Of a stretch of DNA of 51,949 nucleotides, positions 32,860 to 41,167 are shown in pieces. Source of the DNA: an uncultured Flavobacteriales bacterium (lineage in GTDB: Bacteria; Bacteroidota; Bacteroidia; Flavobacteriales; Crocinitomicaceae). The stretch covers positions 1-51,949 of the forward strand of contig CAMLRS010000021.1 of assembly GCA_946482515.1 (NCBI GenBank), given 5' to 3'. Position numbers and translations under genes: made by a program. The number at the start of each line of letters is the position of its first letter. Position 1 is the first letter of the stretch. The notes beneath the pieces are model-generated. The model saw only the letters and a program-made list of their open reading frames with translations, ran no database searches and was not told the DNA's origin.

Positions 32860-34101
32860 TTAGCTATTGCTTAATCCTTCCAATACGCTCTCAACGGACA
32901 TCGTCACGCCGGCCAGTTCCAATACGCGTTGGATCACCGCATCCACCGTAGCATCGGGACAGGAAGCGCCGGAAGTAACAGCTACATTGAGCGGAGCAGC
33001 TTTTGCAGCCATGGCGTTTTGCAGGAAATCAGTAGTGTGAACTAGTGATTTGGAATGAATATCGAAGCTCTGAATGCCGCCTTTTGCGTCAATTTCGGTA
33101 ACGTCTTTAATGAAATAGGTCGGGCAGGTTTGCTCGAGCAATTCCACCAAATGCGTGGTGTTAGAGCTGTTGTAGCCACCTACGACGATCGCCAGGTCGG
33201 GTTGGCTTTCCATAAGACCGAGCGTTGCCGATTGATTATCGTTGGTTGCGTAGCAAAGCGTATCGCGCGTATCGGCGAAATGATCCGACAGGTTTTCGCT
33301 GCCGTATTTTTCTTCCACGACCGATTTCAGGTATTCGGCAATTTCCTGTGTTTCGGTGGCCAGCATGGTGGTTTGGTTCACCACGCCGAGCTTGTTGAAA
33401 TGGAGATCCGGATCGAAACCTTCGGTGTGTTTGTGCTCGAAGAGACGGTAGAAATCGGCTTTAGACAATTCGCCTGTGATCGCCTGGGCCAGCAATTGTG
33501 CTTCCTTCATGTCTTTGACAATCACGGAAGGAGCCGTAGCGGCGCTGTGGGAAAAAGTTGCCCGCGTTTCCTCATGATTGTATTTTCCGTGGATGACGAT
33601 CGTATGCTGCTCCTGTCCGAGCTTTTCGGAACGGTTCCAGACTTTTTCCACGAACGGACAAGTGGTATTGTAGGTTGAAACGTTCACACCTTTGGCCGAA
33701 AGCAATGCTTCAATCTCCAGCGTTGTGCCAAAAGCCGGAATGACGACGATATCTTCGGGGGTGATCTCGTCCCACGGAATGAGCTGTTTGCCACTCGTAT
33801 CCTGGATAAAACGGATGCCGTGATTGATGAGGTCTTCGTTTACGCCAGGATTGTGGATCATCTGGCTAAGCAGGAAAATGCGTTTGCCGGGATTTTCGCT
33901 GATCGCACGGTAAGCAATTTCAATCGCATTTTCGACGCCGTAGCAGAAACCGAAATGCCGTGCAATGGATAGCCGGATGGTTCCGAAATCCAGAACGGTT
34001 GGTGTGAAATCCCGTTTACGCGGATCCTGCAGTTTGCGGAATGCTTTCACCTTGCTGATAATAGGCGAGCGGTAAAATGCCGGGATTTCGAACTGTTTCA
34101 T
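32860..34101 (-). CDS. ispH: 4-hydroxy-3-methylbut-2-enyl diphosphate reductase
   Basis: IspH (LytB) is the last enzyme of the MEP isoprenoid pathway, reducing HMBPP to IPP and DMAPP with a [4Fe-4S] cluster. The three cluster Cys are visible at residues 53 (HFGFCYGVENA), 148 (NTTCPFVEKVW) and 381 (SGASCPDATVD). At 413 residues it is about 100 longer than the E. coli enzyme, with an N-terminal and an internal extension as in the longer cyanobacterial/plant-like forms. The start is the ATG at 34099-34101; an upstream TTG falls inside the -7 element. Confidence 0.94.
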   Translation of the reverse strand: MKQFEIPAFYRSPIISKVKAFRKLQDPRKRDFTPTVLDFGTIRLSIARHFGFCYGVENAIEIAYRAISENPGKRIFLLSQMIHNPGVNEDLINHGIRFIQDTSGKQLIPWDEITPEDIVVIPAFGTTLEIEALLSAKGVNVSTYNTTCPFVEKVWNRSEKLGQEQHTIVIHGKYNHEETRATFSHSAATAPSVIVKDMKEAQLLAQAITGELSKADFYRLFEHKHTEGFDPDLHFNKLGVVNQTTMLATETQEIAEYLKSVVEEKYGSENLSDHFADTRDTLCYATNDNQSATLGLMESQPDLAIVVGGYNSSNTTHLVELLEQTCPTYFIKDVTEIDAKGGIQSFDIHSKSLVHTTDFLQNAMAAKAAPLNVAVTSGASCPDATVDAVIQRVLELAGVTMSVESVLEGLSNS

Positions 34102-34107
34102 GCCTTG

Positions 34108-34115
34108 CAAAGGTA
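34108..34115 (-). promoter_or_regulatory. -7 element of ispH
   Basis: TACCTTTG on the minus strand matches TAnnTTTG and ends six bases before the ATG at 34101. The message would be leaderless or nearly so. Confidence 0.6.
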
Positions 34116-34154
34116 CAAATTCTTAGAGGAAGATAAACGTACACTTTCGGGTAT

Positions 34155-35198
34155 TCAATCATCGCCCATACTTCTCAGCTGTCGCTTCACATAGCGTATC
34201 AAACGCGATTTTTTAGGCATTTTGGCGTATTTCTTTTCAAGTTTCACCAACACGCTCATGGCGTTATCATAGCCTTTTTCGTCAACATAATCATTCAGCC
34301 ATTCAAGCATGTCCTGCTCATCTGTTTCGTTCGTTATCTCAGGATCGTCACTTTTTTTATTGGTGAAAGAGATGTTTCCGGCGTCTACAGCTTCATCCAG
34401 GCGTTTTTTGACAGAAGTGACTTCCTTGCCACCCTTACTGGAGCCATGTTGCCAGTCTTTTGGCGATTTCTCGCTCTTTTTACCACCGCCAAATCCACCT
34501 TTGTCCTTACCGAGATCAGAAACGATCATTTCTTTCTTTTCATCGGAGAATGTTTTGAGCGGGTATTCCACCTGCCATTTGCAAAGGAAGGCCGCCTTTT
34601 TGTAGGAATCATTTTCACCTACATCTACGGAGTAATGGACATATCCTTCGTTCTCGCCCTTGGTTTTTTGATTCAAATTGTACAGCTCCCCTTTGACCTT
34701 TTGCTCCACTTTTGCCGAATGGTCAGCATTCGCTTTCGTGGAAATAGGATAGAGATTTTCTTCGATTCCAAAACCGCCGAGATCGTGATTCAATAAATGA
34801 CCGCGAACGACATTCGCATTGGTATGCTGGCCACGGATCCATTGCATCCAGTAGGAGTTCACTCCGGTGGCACTTCCTTTTACCGGATTGTCCGGATCGA
34901 GCTTCGCCGTCATTCCTTTGCCCACCAGGCGATCGGCACCGTTTGCATGTACAGTGCCGGTTGTATGTTTTATTTCTGTTTTCAGCTGTGCAACCGGTGA
35001 GTTATTCCCGGCAACCTCTTTGAGCTGCGCCAGCTGACTGGCCTGCGGACTGTTATCGGCCATATCCTGTGCGGCTTTCAATTGAAGTGCTGCTTCGGAG
35101 GTGTTTTCACCGAATAGTGAAACCTGCTCGGGATTCCGTTTTTCCCGTGATTCAGCGGTGGAGTCGTTTGTAGTGTTTTTCTGCGTGTGTGTTTGCAT
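34155..35198 (-). CDS. Putative contractile-injection-system effector with His-Me-type nuclease domain
   Basis: A 347-residue protein with two parts. Residues 35-75 carry the ADNSPQ/QLAQL repeat-like segment (QDMADNSPQASQLAQLKEVA) found ahead of eCIS-associated proteins and DUF4157 proteins in Bacteroidota. Residues 80-215 resemble a nonspecific nuclease toxin: VRGHLLNHDLGG then ENLYPISTKANADH, with His134, Asn137, Asn148 and His160 as candidate metal or catalytic residues. The C-terminus is Lys/Gly-rich, then helical. There is no signal peptide. The ATG at 35198 is preferred over an upstream GTG. No injection-system structural genes or immunity gene are adjacent, so it is an orphan. Confidence 0.6.
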   Translation of the reverse strand: MQTHTQKNTTNDSTAESREKRNPEQVSLFGENTSEAALQLKAAQDMADNSPQASQLAQLKEVAGNNSPVAQLKTEIKHTTGTVHANGADRLVGKGMTAKLDPDNPVKGSATGVNSYWMQWIRGQHTNANVVRGHLLNHDLGGFGIEENLYPISTKANADHSAKVEQKVKGELYNLNQKTKGENEGYVHYSVDVGENDSYKKAAFLCKWQVEYPLKTFSDEKKEMIVSDLGKDKGGFGGGKKSEKSPKDWQHGSSKGGKEVTSVKKRLDEAVDAGNISFTNKKSDDPEITNETDEQDMLEWLNDYVDEKGYDNAMSVLVKLEKKYAKMPKKSRLIRYVKRQLRSMGDD

Positions 35199-35335
35199 GT
35201 GGTCCGGTCTGTTTTCGGATATGGTGAAAATAATGTGTTCAGACACAACGATTAACCGTGGAAATACGCAAATGAAAGAACCGGTGGTTTTCCGTAATTC
35301 GTATGCAGGCAGCCGATTTTTCAGTAATTTTCGGC

Positions 35336-36943
35336 ATGCATCATTCTTTACTGTTCATATTGATTTTGCTGCTGGTTGTGTTCATTCTGATCATGCTCGG
35401 GCAGCGATTGGGGATTTCGTACCCGATTTTCCTCGTAGTAGCCGGACTGGCATTGGGTTTTATTCCCGGCGTTCCGCTGATTTCCATCGATCCGGAGCTG
35501 ATCTTCCTGATTTTTCTGCCACCCTTGTTGTATGAATCGGCCTGGAAAACTTCGTGGAATGACTTCTGGAAATGGCGACGGCCGATCTCGCTCCTGGGCT
35601 TCGGGTTGGTGATCTTTACGTCCTATGCGGTGGCCTTGTTTGCCGAAAGCACCATTCCGAATTTTACGCTGGCATTGGGTTTCCTGCTGGGCGGAATTGT
35701 ATCGCCGCCGGATGCCGTTGCCGCTTCTTCTGTGCTGAAAGGCGTGAAAGTGCCGCGTCGCGTGTTGACCATTCTCGAAGGTGAAAGTTTGGTGAACGAC
35801 GCCGCCAGTTTGATCGTTTTCCGGTTCGCATTGGTTGCCGTTGTAAGCGGCACATTCGACTTCGGAACTGCTGCTGCCAGCTTTTTCCTGGTAACCATTC
35901 TCGGAATTCTGATCGGACTGGCCGTAGCGCACGTTTTCTATCTGATCCACCGCTTTTTGCCGACATCGCCGAGCATAGACACCGCATTGACCTTTATGGC
36001 GCCGTATTTCATGTATTTAGCCGCCGAATCGTTCCATTATTCAGGTGTGATGGCTGTCGTTTCCGGTGGTTTGTTCCTGTCGTACCGCTCGCACGAAATT
36101 TTCAATCACCAGTCGCGTATTCAGGCATACGGCGCATGGAACACAGTCGGCTTCGTGCTCAACGGATTGGTATTTATCCTCATTGGACTGCAATTGCCGT
36201 CGATTGTGAATGATCTGGGCGATTATGCGCTTTCGGAAGCGGTTACGTATGCTTTGCTGATCAGCGCGTTGACAATCGTTCTGCGCATCGTCTGGGCCTA
36301 CATTTTTGCTTTTGTTCCACGCATATTGAGCCGGAAAATCCGCGAAACGGAAAGCTCGCCGGGTTGGGAAGGTCCGCTGGTGATAGGCTGGGCCGGAATG
36401 CGGGGTGTTGTTTCGCTGGCTTCGGCGCTTTCCGTACCGGTGATGCTCAGCTCAGGAGAAGCGTTCCCGCAACGCAGCCTGATCCTGTTCATTACGTTTG
36501 GAGTGATTTTCATTACGCTCGTCGTGCAGGGATTGACCTTGCCGGCTGTGATCCGTTTTACCAAAATCCGTGATATGGACGGCGTGATGCCGGAAGAAGA
36601 ACAGGAAACGGGCATTAAGCTGAGACTCATGCAGGCTTCGCTGAGACGACTGAAAGAACATCACCTGAATGCGGTCAACGAAAGTGAGCTGGTGGAATGT
36701 CTGCAGCAGCAGCTGGAAAACGACATTTCTGTTTTTGCCCGCAAGATGGAATCGCTCGAATGTGCGACGTGTGACCGCATGGAGCGCGATCGCTACAAAA
36801 CAGTGCTGCAGGATCTGTTTCATGTTCAGCGGCAGGAATTGGTACAGTTGCGGAAAGAGCGGCTGTTCTCGGACGATGAGCTGCGGAAACAGGAAGCGTT
36901 TCTCGATTTAGACGAAGCACGGATTAGTAAGACAGCTTATTGA
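35336..36943 (+). CDS. Na+/H+ antiporter, CPA1 (NhaP-like) family
   Basis: An inner-membrane cation/proton exchanger of about 535 residues with 12 or so helices, followed by a cytosolic C-terminal region of about 130 residues. The conserved FLPPLLYESAW, LLGGIVSPPDAVAA and the ion-binding ESLVNDAASLI motif mark CPA1. The tail contains Cys pairs in LECATCDRME. An earlier in-frame ATG at 35303 exists; MHHSLLFILILLLVVFILIM at 35336 gives the cleaner first helix and follows a TAATTTTC near-match to a -7 element. Role: pH and sodium homeostasis. Confidence 0.9.
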   Translation: MHHSLLFILILLLVVFILIMLGQRLGISYPIFLVVAGLALGFIPGVPLISIDPELIFLIFLPPLLYESAWKTSWNDFWKWRRPISLLGFGLVIFTSYAVALFAESTIPNFTLALGFLLGGIVSPPDAVAASSVLKGVKVPRRVLTILEGESLVNDAASLIVFRFALVAVVSGTFDFGTAAASFFLVTILGILIGLAVAHVFYLIHRFLPTSPSIDTALTFMAPYFMYLAAESFHYSGVMAVVSGGLFLSYRSHEIFNHQSRIQAYGAWNTVGFVLNGLVFILIGLQLPSIVNDLGDYALSEAVTYALLISALTIVLRIVWAYIFAFVPRILSRKIRETESSPGWEGPLVIGWAGMRGVVSLASALSVPVMLSSGEAFPQRSLILFITFGVIFITLVVQGLTLPAVIRFTKIRDMDGVMPEEEQETGIKLRLMQASLRRLKEHHLNAVNESELVECLQQQLENDISVFARKMESLECATCDRMERDRYKTVLQDLFHVQRQELVQLRKERLFSDDELRKQEAFLDLDEARISKTAY

Positions 36944-36954
36944 AAATTAGCAAT

Positions 36955-37030
36955 GATTAATTATGAATTATCAAGGGCCGAAAAATTGAAACACCCTTAA
37001 TAATTAATCATTTATAATTCATAATTAATC
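36955..37030. repeat. AT-rich inverted repeat between converging genes
   Basis: GATTAATTATGAATTAT (36955-36971) and its exact complement (37014-37030) form a perfect 17-bp stem, with CAAGGG and CCCTT inside. The word AATTATGAATTATCAA recurs at 51206. It may terminate both the antiporter and the CorC-like gene. Confidence 0.8.
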
Positions 37031-38296
37031 TTGAACGCGGACAATCACTTTGTCGATGCGGGCACCGTCCATATCCACGACTTCGATCTCGAAGTTCATC
37101 CATTGAATGATCTGGCCGGTTTTCGGGATGGAGCGCAATTCGTTCATGACCAATCCGCCGACAGTAGTGTATTTGAGATCAGCGCCGGCTTCTTCGAGCC
37201 CAAAGTGACGGAAGAATTCCGCCAGCGGGTATTGACCGTCGATGAGCCAGGAACCGTCTTCCCGCTCGATAAACGAGAATTCTTCGCTGTAGAAATCGGA
37301 GAAATCGCCCACCAGTGCCTGCAGCAGGTCGTTGAGCGTTACGATTCCCTGCGTTTGCCCGAATTCGTCGGTGATGATGCCGTAGTGAACTTTGGATTCC
37401 TTAAAATTGATCAGCGCTTCGTAGGCTGAAATGTGTTCCGAAATAAACGACGGGCTTGTCATATGCTCAGCCACACTGAAGCCAGGCGAGTCGATGTGAC
37501 GGAACAGGTCTTTCAATAAAACAACGCCGACTATGTGTCCTTTATCCTCGGCATAAACCGGGTAAACGGAATGCATTTCCTTGTTGAGCGTAGCGCGTAC
37601 TTGTTCTTCCGTATCGCTCTGGTGAAGGAAGATCACATCGTTACGGTGCGTCATCAGGGAGCTGATGTTGCGATCGCCGAGGTGGAAAACGCGCTCCACG
37701 ATTGACTGCTCGATTTCCTGTACTTCACCGCCTTCGGTTCCTTCCTGGATGATGGCTTTGATCTCTTCCTCCGTGACTTTGCTATCGGTTGAAGGCTTGA
37801 TGCGGAACAGGCGAATGATCAGATCGGTTGTAATCGTGAGCGACCAGACAAACGGCGAAGTGATCGTCGCAATGATCTTCATCGGTCGAGCCATAGCTTT
37901 GGCAATGGCTTCCGGATTTGCCAGTCCGATGCGTTTCGGAACGAGTTCGCCCAATACGAGGGAAAAGAAGGTGAGTAAACCAACCACTACGACTACGCTC
38001 AGCGTATGTGCATAGGGTTTCAGGGAAGCATAGCCTTCAAAAAAGGCCTGGATGTCGTTGGTGACGTTTTCACCACTGAAAATACCCGTCATAATGCCGA
38101 TGAGCGTAATCCCGATCTGTACGGTCGACAGGAAGCGATTCGGCGCGTGGATGGTTTCCAATGCGGTTTTAGCGTTTTTATCGCCACGCTTGGCTGCCGA
38201 TTCGAGACGTGACTTCCGGGCGGAAACCATGGCGATTTCGGCCATGGAAAACACACCGTTGATGAGAATCAGGATTAATATGATGAGTATCTCCAT
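37025..38296 (-). CDS. CNNM/CorC-family membrane protein (DUF21-CBS-CBS-CorC_HlyC)
   Basis: A 423-residue protein. The N-terminal DUF21 membrane domain (ILIILILILINGVFSMAEIA, about residues 1-190) is followed by two CBS domains (about 205-330; ISSLMTHRNDVIFL and YGIITDEFGQTQGIVTLNDL) and a C-terminal transporter-associated domain (WLIDGQYPLAEFFRHF). Homologues move or sense Mg2+/Co2+ or act in cation efflux. It lies seven bases after the aminotransferase and is co-transcribed with it. Confidence 0.92.
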   Translation of the reverse strand: MEILIILILILINGVFSMAEIAMVSARKSRLESAAKRGDKNAKTALETIHAPNRFLSTVQIGITLIGIMTGIFSGENVTNDIQAFFEGYASLKPYAHTLSVVVVVGLLTFFSLVLGELVPKRIGLANPEAIAKAMARPMKIIATITSPFVWSLTITTDLIIRLFRIKPSTDSKVTEEEIKAIIQEGTEGGEVQEIEQSIVERVFHLGDRNISSLMTHRNDVIFLHQSDTEEQVRATLNKEMHSVYPVYAEDKGHIVGVVLLKDLFRHIDSPGFSVAEHMTSPSFISEHISAYEALINFKESKVHYGIITDEFGQTQGIVTLNDLLQALVGDFSDFYSEEFSFIEREDGSWLIDGQYPLAEFFRHFGLEEAGADLKYTTVGGLVMNELRSIPKTGQIIQWMNFEIEVVDMDGARIDKVIVRVQD

Positions 38297-38303
38297 CCGG
38301 TTC

Positions 38304-39500
38304 TTAAGCTTTTCCCGGGTAGACTTTCAGCGCTTCTTCCAGACATTTCACCGCCTTTTTCAGCGACTCTTTGTTTAGAACGTAAGCGATACGTGCTTCC
38401 TGTAATCCGGCGCCCGGAGTGGAATAGAAACCGTTGGCCGGCGCCATCATCACGGTTTGTCCTTCGTATTCGAATTCTTCGAGCAGCCACTGGCAGAATT
38501 TCTCGGCGTTATCTACCGGGAATTTCGCTACACAGTAAAATGCACCGCTAGGTTTCGGACAGAAAACGCCCGGAATGCTGTTCAGGCCATCAACCATGAT
38601 ATTGCGACGCTCCACGTATTCGGAAACGACATCATCGAAATAAGATTGCGGTGTTTCCAAAGCTGCTTCGGAAGCAACCTGGTCAACAGTCGGAGGAGAT
38701 AAGCGTGCCTGGCCGAATTTCAATGCAGCCGCCATGACTTCTTTGTTCTTGGAAACGAGTGCTCCGATTCGCGCGCCGCACATAGAATAACGCTTCGAAA
38801 CGGAATCGATCATGATCACGTTGTTTTCGATGCCTTCCAGGTTCAGAACGGAGAACGGTTGTGCGCCGTCGTAGCAGAACTCGCGGTACACTTCATCCGC
38901 GAAGAGGAACAGGTCGTGCTTTTTCACGATATCGCGCAGCTGCTCGAGCTCCTGCTGTGAATACAGGTAACCAGTCGGGTTGCCCGGGTTGCAGATCACG
39001 ATTGCTTTGGTTTTCGGCGTGATCTTCGCTTCGATCTCTGCTACCGGCGGCAATGCAAAGCCGGATTCGATGGAAGACGTTACCGGAACCACTGTCAAAC
39101 CAGCTGTTACAGCGAAACCATTGTAATTTGCGTAAAACGGCTCGGGAATGATTACTTCATCGCCCGGGTTACAGGTCGTCATGAATCCGAAAACGAGCGC
39201 TTCGGAACCACCTGTGGTGATGATAATATCTTCGGGATTCACAGGCAAACCGCCTTTCTGGTATGTTGCCGCGAGCTTGTTGCGGTACGATTCAAAACCA
39301 GCGGAGTGGCTGTATTCGATCACTTTATGGTCGAAATTGCGGATCGCTGCCAGAGCCACGGCCGGTGTTTCGATATCCGGCTGCCCGATGTTCAGGTGGT
39401 AAACGGTTTTTCCTGCTTTTTTCGCTTTTTCAGCGTAAGGAACTAATTTACGTATCGGTGAAGCTGGCATGTCAATGGCCTTCTGTGAAATCTTTGGCAT
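38304..39500 (-). CDS. PLP-dependent aminotransferase, class I/II (AspB-like)
   Basis: A 398-residue cytosolic aminotransferase. Visible hallmarks are YHLNIGQPDIETPAVALAAI, the PLP-contacting CNPGNPTGYLYS, the Asp-Tyr-type FADEVYREF, and the Schiff-base Lys in DSVSKRYSMCGARIG. The start is the ATG at 39500. The frame continues 24 codons upstream into the inverted-repeat element, but the -7 element at 39524 lies within that stretch. Substrate (aspartate or other amino acid) is not determined. Confidence 0.92.
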   Translation of the reverse strand: MPKISQKAIDMPASPIRKLVPYAEKAKKAGKTVYHLNIGQPDIETPAVALAAIRNFDHKVIEYSHSAGFESYRNKLAATYQKGGLPVNPEDIIITTGGSEALVFGFMTTCNPGDEVIIPEPFYANYNGFAVTAGLTVVPVTSSIESGFALPPVAEIEAKITPKTKAIVICNPGNPTGYLYSQQELEQLRDIVKKHDLFLFADEVYREFCYDGAQPFSVLNLEGIENNVIMIDSVSKRYSMCGARIGALVSKNKEVMAAALKFGQARLSPPTVDQVASEAALETPQSYFDDVVSEYVERRNIMVDGLNSIPGVFCPKPSGAFYCVAKFPVDNAEKFCQWLLEEFEYEGQTVMMAPANGFYSTPGAGLQEARIAYVLNKESLKKAVKCLEEALKVYPGKA

Positions 39501-39523
39501 AATCCTGTTTGTTTTTAGGATAG

Positions 39524-39531
39524 CAAAAGTA
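39524..39531 (-). promoter_or_regulatory. -7 element of the aminotransferase-CorC operon
   Basis: TACTTTTG matches TAnnTTTG, 23 bases before the ATG. The inverted-repeat element starts only six bases further upstream, so the -33 contact region lies inside the element. Confidence 0.6.
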
Positions 39532-39537
39532 CCTATT

Positions 39538-39732
39538 TCACCACAAAGGAGCAAAGGTCTTTTTTGACGCACTTACTCAGAAAGGGAGCAAAGGCGCTTT
39601 GTTGTTGGGTAGAAAATCGAAATACAAGCCCCAATTGAATGCATTGAATTTGGATTATGACTTAAACCGGTATTCCTTTGCTTCCTTAACAAACACAGCA
39701 AAGCAATTATCTCTTTGCTCCTTTGTGGTGAG
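39538..39732. repeat. MITE/REP-like inverted-repeat element, copy 4
   Basis: 195 bp with perfect 19-bp ends TCACCACAAAGGAGCAAAG and its complement, and inner GGGAGCAAAGG/CCTTTGCTTCC. Orientation is the same as copy 3. It separates two divergent genes and abuts both promoters. Confidence 0.9.
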
Positions 39733-39759
39733 AAGCATGAATTTTCAGACCTTTGCGCT

Positions 39760-40506
39760 ATGAAACACTATGCGATTTTTCTTGTTCTTGCATCGATTTT
39801 CCTGGCTGGCTGTGAGTCGGCGCCAAAGTCTATGAAGAACGAACGGCCGGTAGCTCATGAGACTGAAGAGCCTGTGCAGAAACACGATCCGGAACAGCTC
39901 ATCAATGGAAAAGATACGCTGGTGAAAGTGGATGCTTACAACCCGGACATTTACTGGGACCTGAAATATGCCACCGCCGATAATTTCATGAAGCGGGTAT
40001 TGTACGATACGCTGAAAGCCGTTTACATTCAGAAAGACATTGCTATGCGTTTAGCTGAATGCCAAACCATGCTTTCCAAAACCGATCCAAACCTGCATTT
40101 GCTGGTCTACGATGGTGTTCGTCCGCTTTCCGTGCAGTGGGAAATGTGGAACGCGCTCGATTCTATTCCACCGGCCGAACGCGGGAAATTTGTGAGCAAT
40201 CCGCAAAATGGCAGCGTACACAATTACGGTGCGGCTGTCGACATTACCATTTGCAACGCCAAACGTCAGCCGCTCGATATGGGAGCCGGCTACGACGATA
40301 TCCGCAAGATCGCTTACCCGAGCCTGGAGGCGCAATTTCTTGCTTCCGGTGAATTGACACGCCAACAGGTTGCCAACAGGGCTTTACTAAGAAGAATCAT
40401 GCGCTCGCAGCGTTTCAGCAATATTCCGACTGAGTGGTGGCATTTCAATGCCTATCCGAGAGCGGTGGCGAAAGGGCGGTATGAGGTGATGACGAAGGAG
40501 ATGTAG
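39760..40506 (+). CDS. D-Ala-D-Ala dipeptidase-like lipoprotein (VanX/DdpX, M15D)
   Basis: A 248-residue zinc dipeptidase predicted to cleave D-Ala-D-Ala from peptidoglycan turnover. A lipoprotein signal (FLVLASIFLAGC) places it in the periplasm on a membrane. Zinc and catalytic motifs are VHNYGAAVDITI (His and Asp of SxHxxGxAxD) and EWWHFN (Glu and the third zinc His); LVYDGVRPLSVQWEMW holds the substrate-binding Arg. The start is the ATG at 39760, after GACCTTTG, rather than a codon inside the repeat element. No van genes are near, so a recycling role is more likely than resistance. Confidence 0.9.
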   Translation: MKHYAIFLVLASIFLAGCESAPKSMKNERPVAHETEEPVQKHDPEQLINGKDTLVKVDAYNPDIYWDLKYATADNFMKRVLYDTLKAVYIQKDIAMRLAECQTMLSKTDPNLHLLVYDGVRPLSVQWEMWNALDSIPPAERGKFVSNPQNGSVHNYGAAVDITICNAKRQPLDMGAGYDDIRKIAYPSLEAQFLASGELTRQQVANRALLRRIMRSQRFSNIPTEWWHFNAYPRAVAKGRYEVMTKEM

Positions 40507-40550
40507 ATTAAACTGCAGAGAATGCAGTGTTTTACGCGGTAAAATTTTAT

Positions 40551-40576
40551 TTCCTATTATTGCAGTAGTACTTCTG
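40551..40576 (+). promoter_or_regulatory. Promoter and putative operator of the Rrf2 gene
   Basis: TACTTCTG (40569-40576) is one base from TAnnTTTG. The word TTCCTATTATT (40551-40561) lies between the expected -33 and -7 regions, where a bound regulator would block transcription. The same word occurs before the sulfur operon at 41064. Confidence 0.5.
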
Positions 40577-40588
40577 TTTTTCATTTAT

Positions 40589-41044
40589 ATGATCCCTAAA
40601 CGCTCCAAATATGCTATCAAAGCTTTAACTGCCCTGGCGAAAGTATATCGCGACAAGCAGCATTTGTCCATTGCAACCATTGCCGAGCAGGAGCGCATTC
40701 CCCGGAAATTCCTCGAAGCGATCCTGCTTCAGTTGCGCAATGAAGGTCTGGTGGGCAGTAAAATGGGGGCAAACGGCGGCTATTTCCTGGTCAAACATCC
40801 CGATGAGATCATGCTGAGCGCGATCATTCGTTCTACCGGAGGACCGATTGCTTTGTTGCCTTGTGTGAGCTTAAATTTCTACGAAGAATGTATCGAATGT
40901 CCGCATGAAGAGCTCTGCGGATTACACGAAGTGATGCTCGAAGTACGCGAAGCCAGCATCCATATTTTATCCAAGACCAGCCTGGCTGATATAATTTTGC
41001 GTGAAAAAAAGCTCTTCCGAAAATTTGAAAACACCCGTAAATAG
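40589..41044 (+). CDS. Rrf2-family transcriptional regulator
   Basis: A 151-residue winged-helix regulator. The HTH and wing occupy about residues 1-80 (SKYAIKALTALAKVY, IPRKFLEAILLQLRNEGLVG, MGANGGYFL). A Cys cluster lies at about 92-112 (LPCVSLNFYEECIECPHEEL, then CGL), as in Fe-S or redox-sensing Rrf2 members. It sits directly before the sulfate-assimilation operon, so control of cysteine biosynthesis (as CymR does in Firmicutes) is likely. Whether it binds a cluster or responds to a cysteine-biosynthetic complex is unknown. Confidence 0.88.
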   Translation: MIPKRSKYAIKALTALAKVYRDKQHLSIATIAEQERIPRKFLEAILLQLRNEGLVGSKMGANGGYFLVKHPDEIMLSAIIRSTGGPIALLPCVSLNFYEECIECPHEELCGLHEVMLEVREASIHILSKTSLADIILREKKLFRKFENTRK

Positions 41045-41063
41045 GGTTTTTATTTGATTTTAA

Positions 41064-41090
41064 TTCCTATTATTCCGATAGGAGTAGTGG
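41064..41090 (+). promoter_or_regulatory. Putative Rrf2 operator before the sulfur operon
   Basis: TTCCTATTATT (41064-41074) repeats the word in the Rrf2 promoter. CCTAT and ATAGG form a short dyad around TATTCCG. It lies upstream of the -33 element, a position more typical of an activator. Confidence 0.45.
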
Positions 41091-41109
41091 AAAATAATTA
41101 GCGATTTCC

Positions 41110-41140
41110 TTGCAGGAACAAAATCGGGCATCTTACTTTG
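41110..41140 (+). promoter_or_regulatory. Promoter of the sulfate-assimilation operon
   Basis: TTG (41110-41112), a 20-base spacer, then TTACTTTG (41133-41140, one base from TAnnTTTG). Transcription would begin about 20 bases before the leader reading frame. Confidence 0.7.
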
Positions 41141-41167
41141 CATCGTCAAAACAGGATAACTAACAAG

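Noticed and set aside
34155..36943. Complete contractile injection locus or toxin-immunity pair around the putative effector
   Set aside because: Neighbours are ispH and a CPA1 antiporter. No sheath, tube, baseplate or small immunity-like gene is adjacent.
39538..39572. Upstream start of the aminotransferase inside the repeat element
   Set aside because: The -7 element at 39524-39531 lies within the proposed extension, so that codon would not be in the message.
39760..40506. Vancomycin-resistance gene cluster
   Set aside because: The VanX-like dipeptidase stands alone without VanH, VanA or VanRS homologues, and such enzymes also serve cell-wall recycling.
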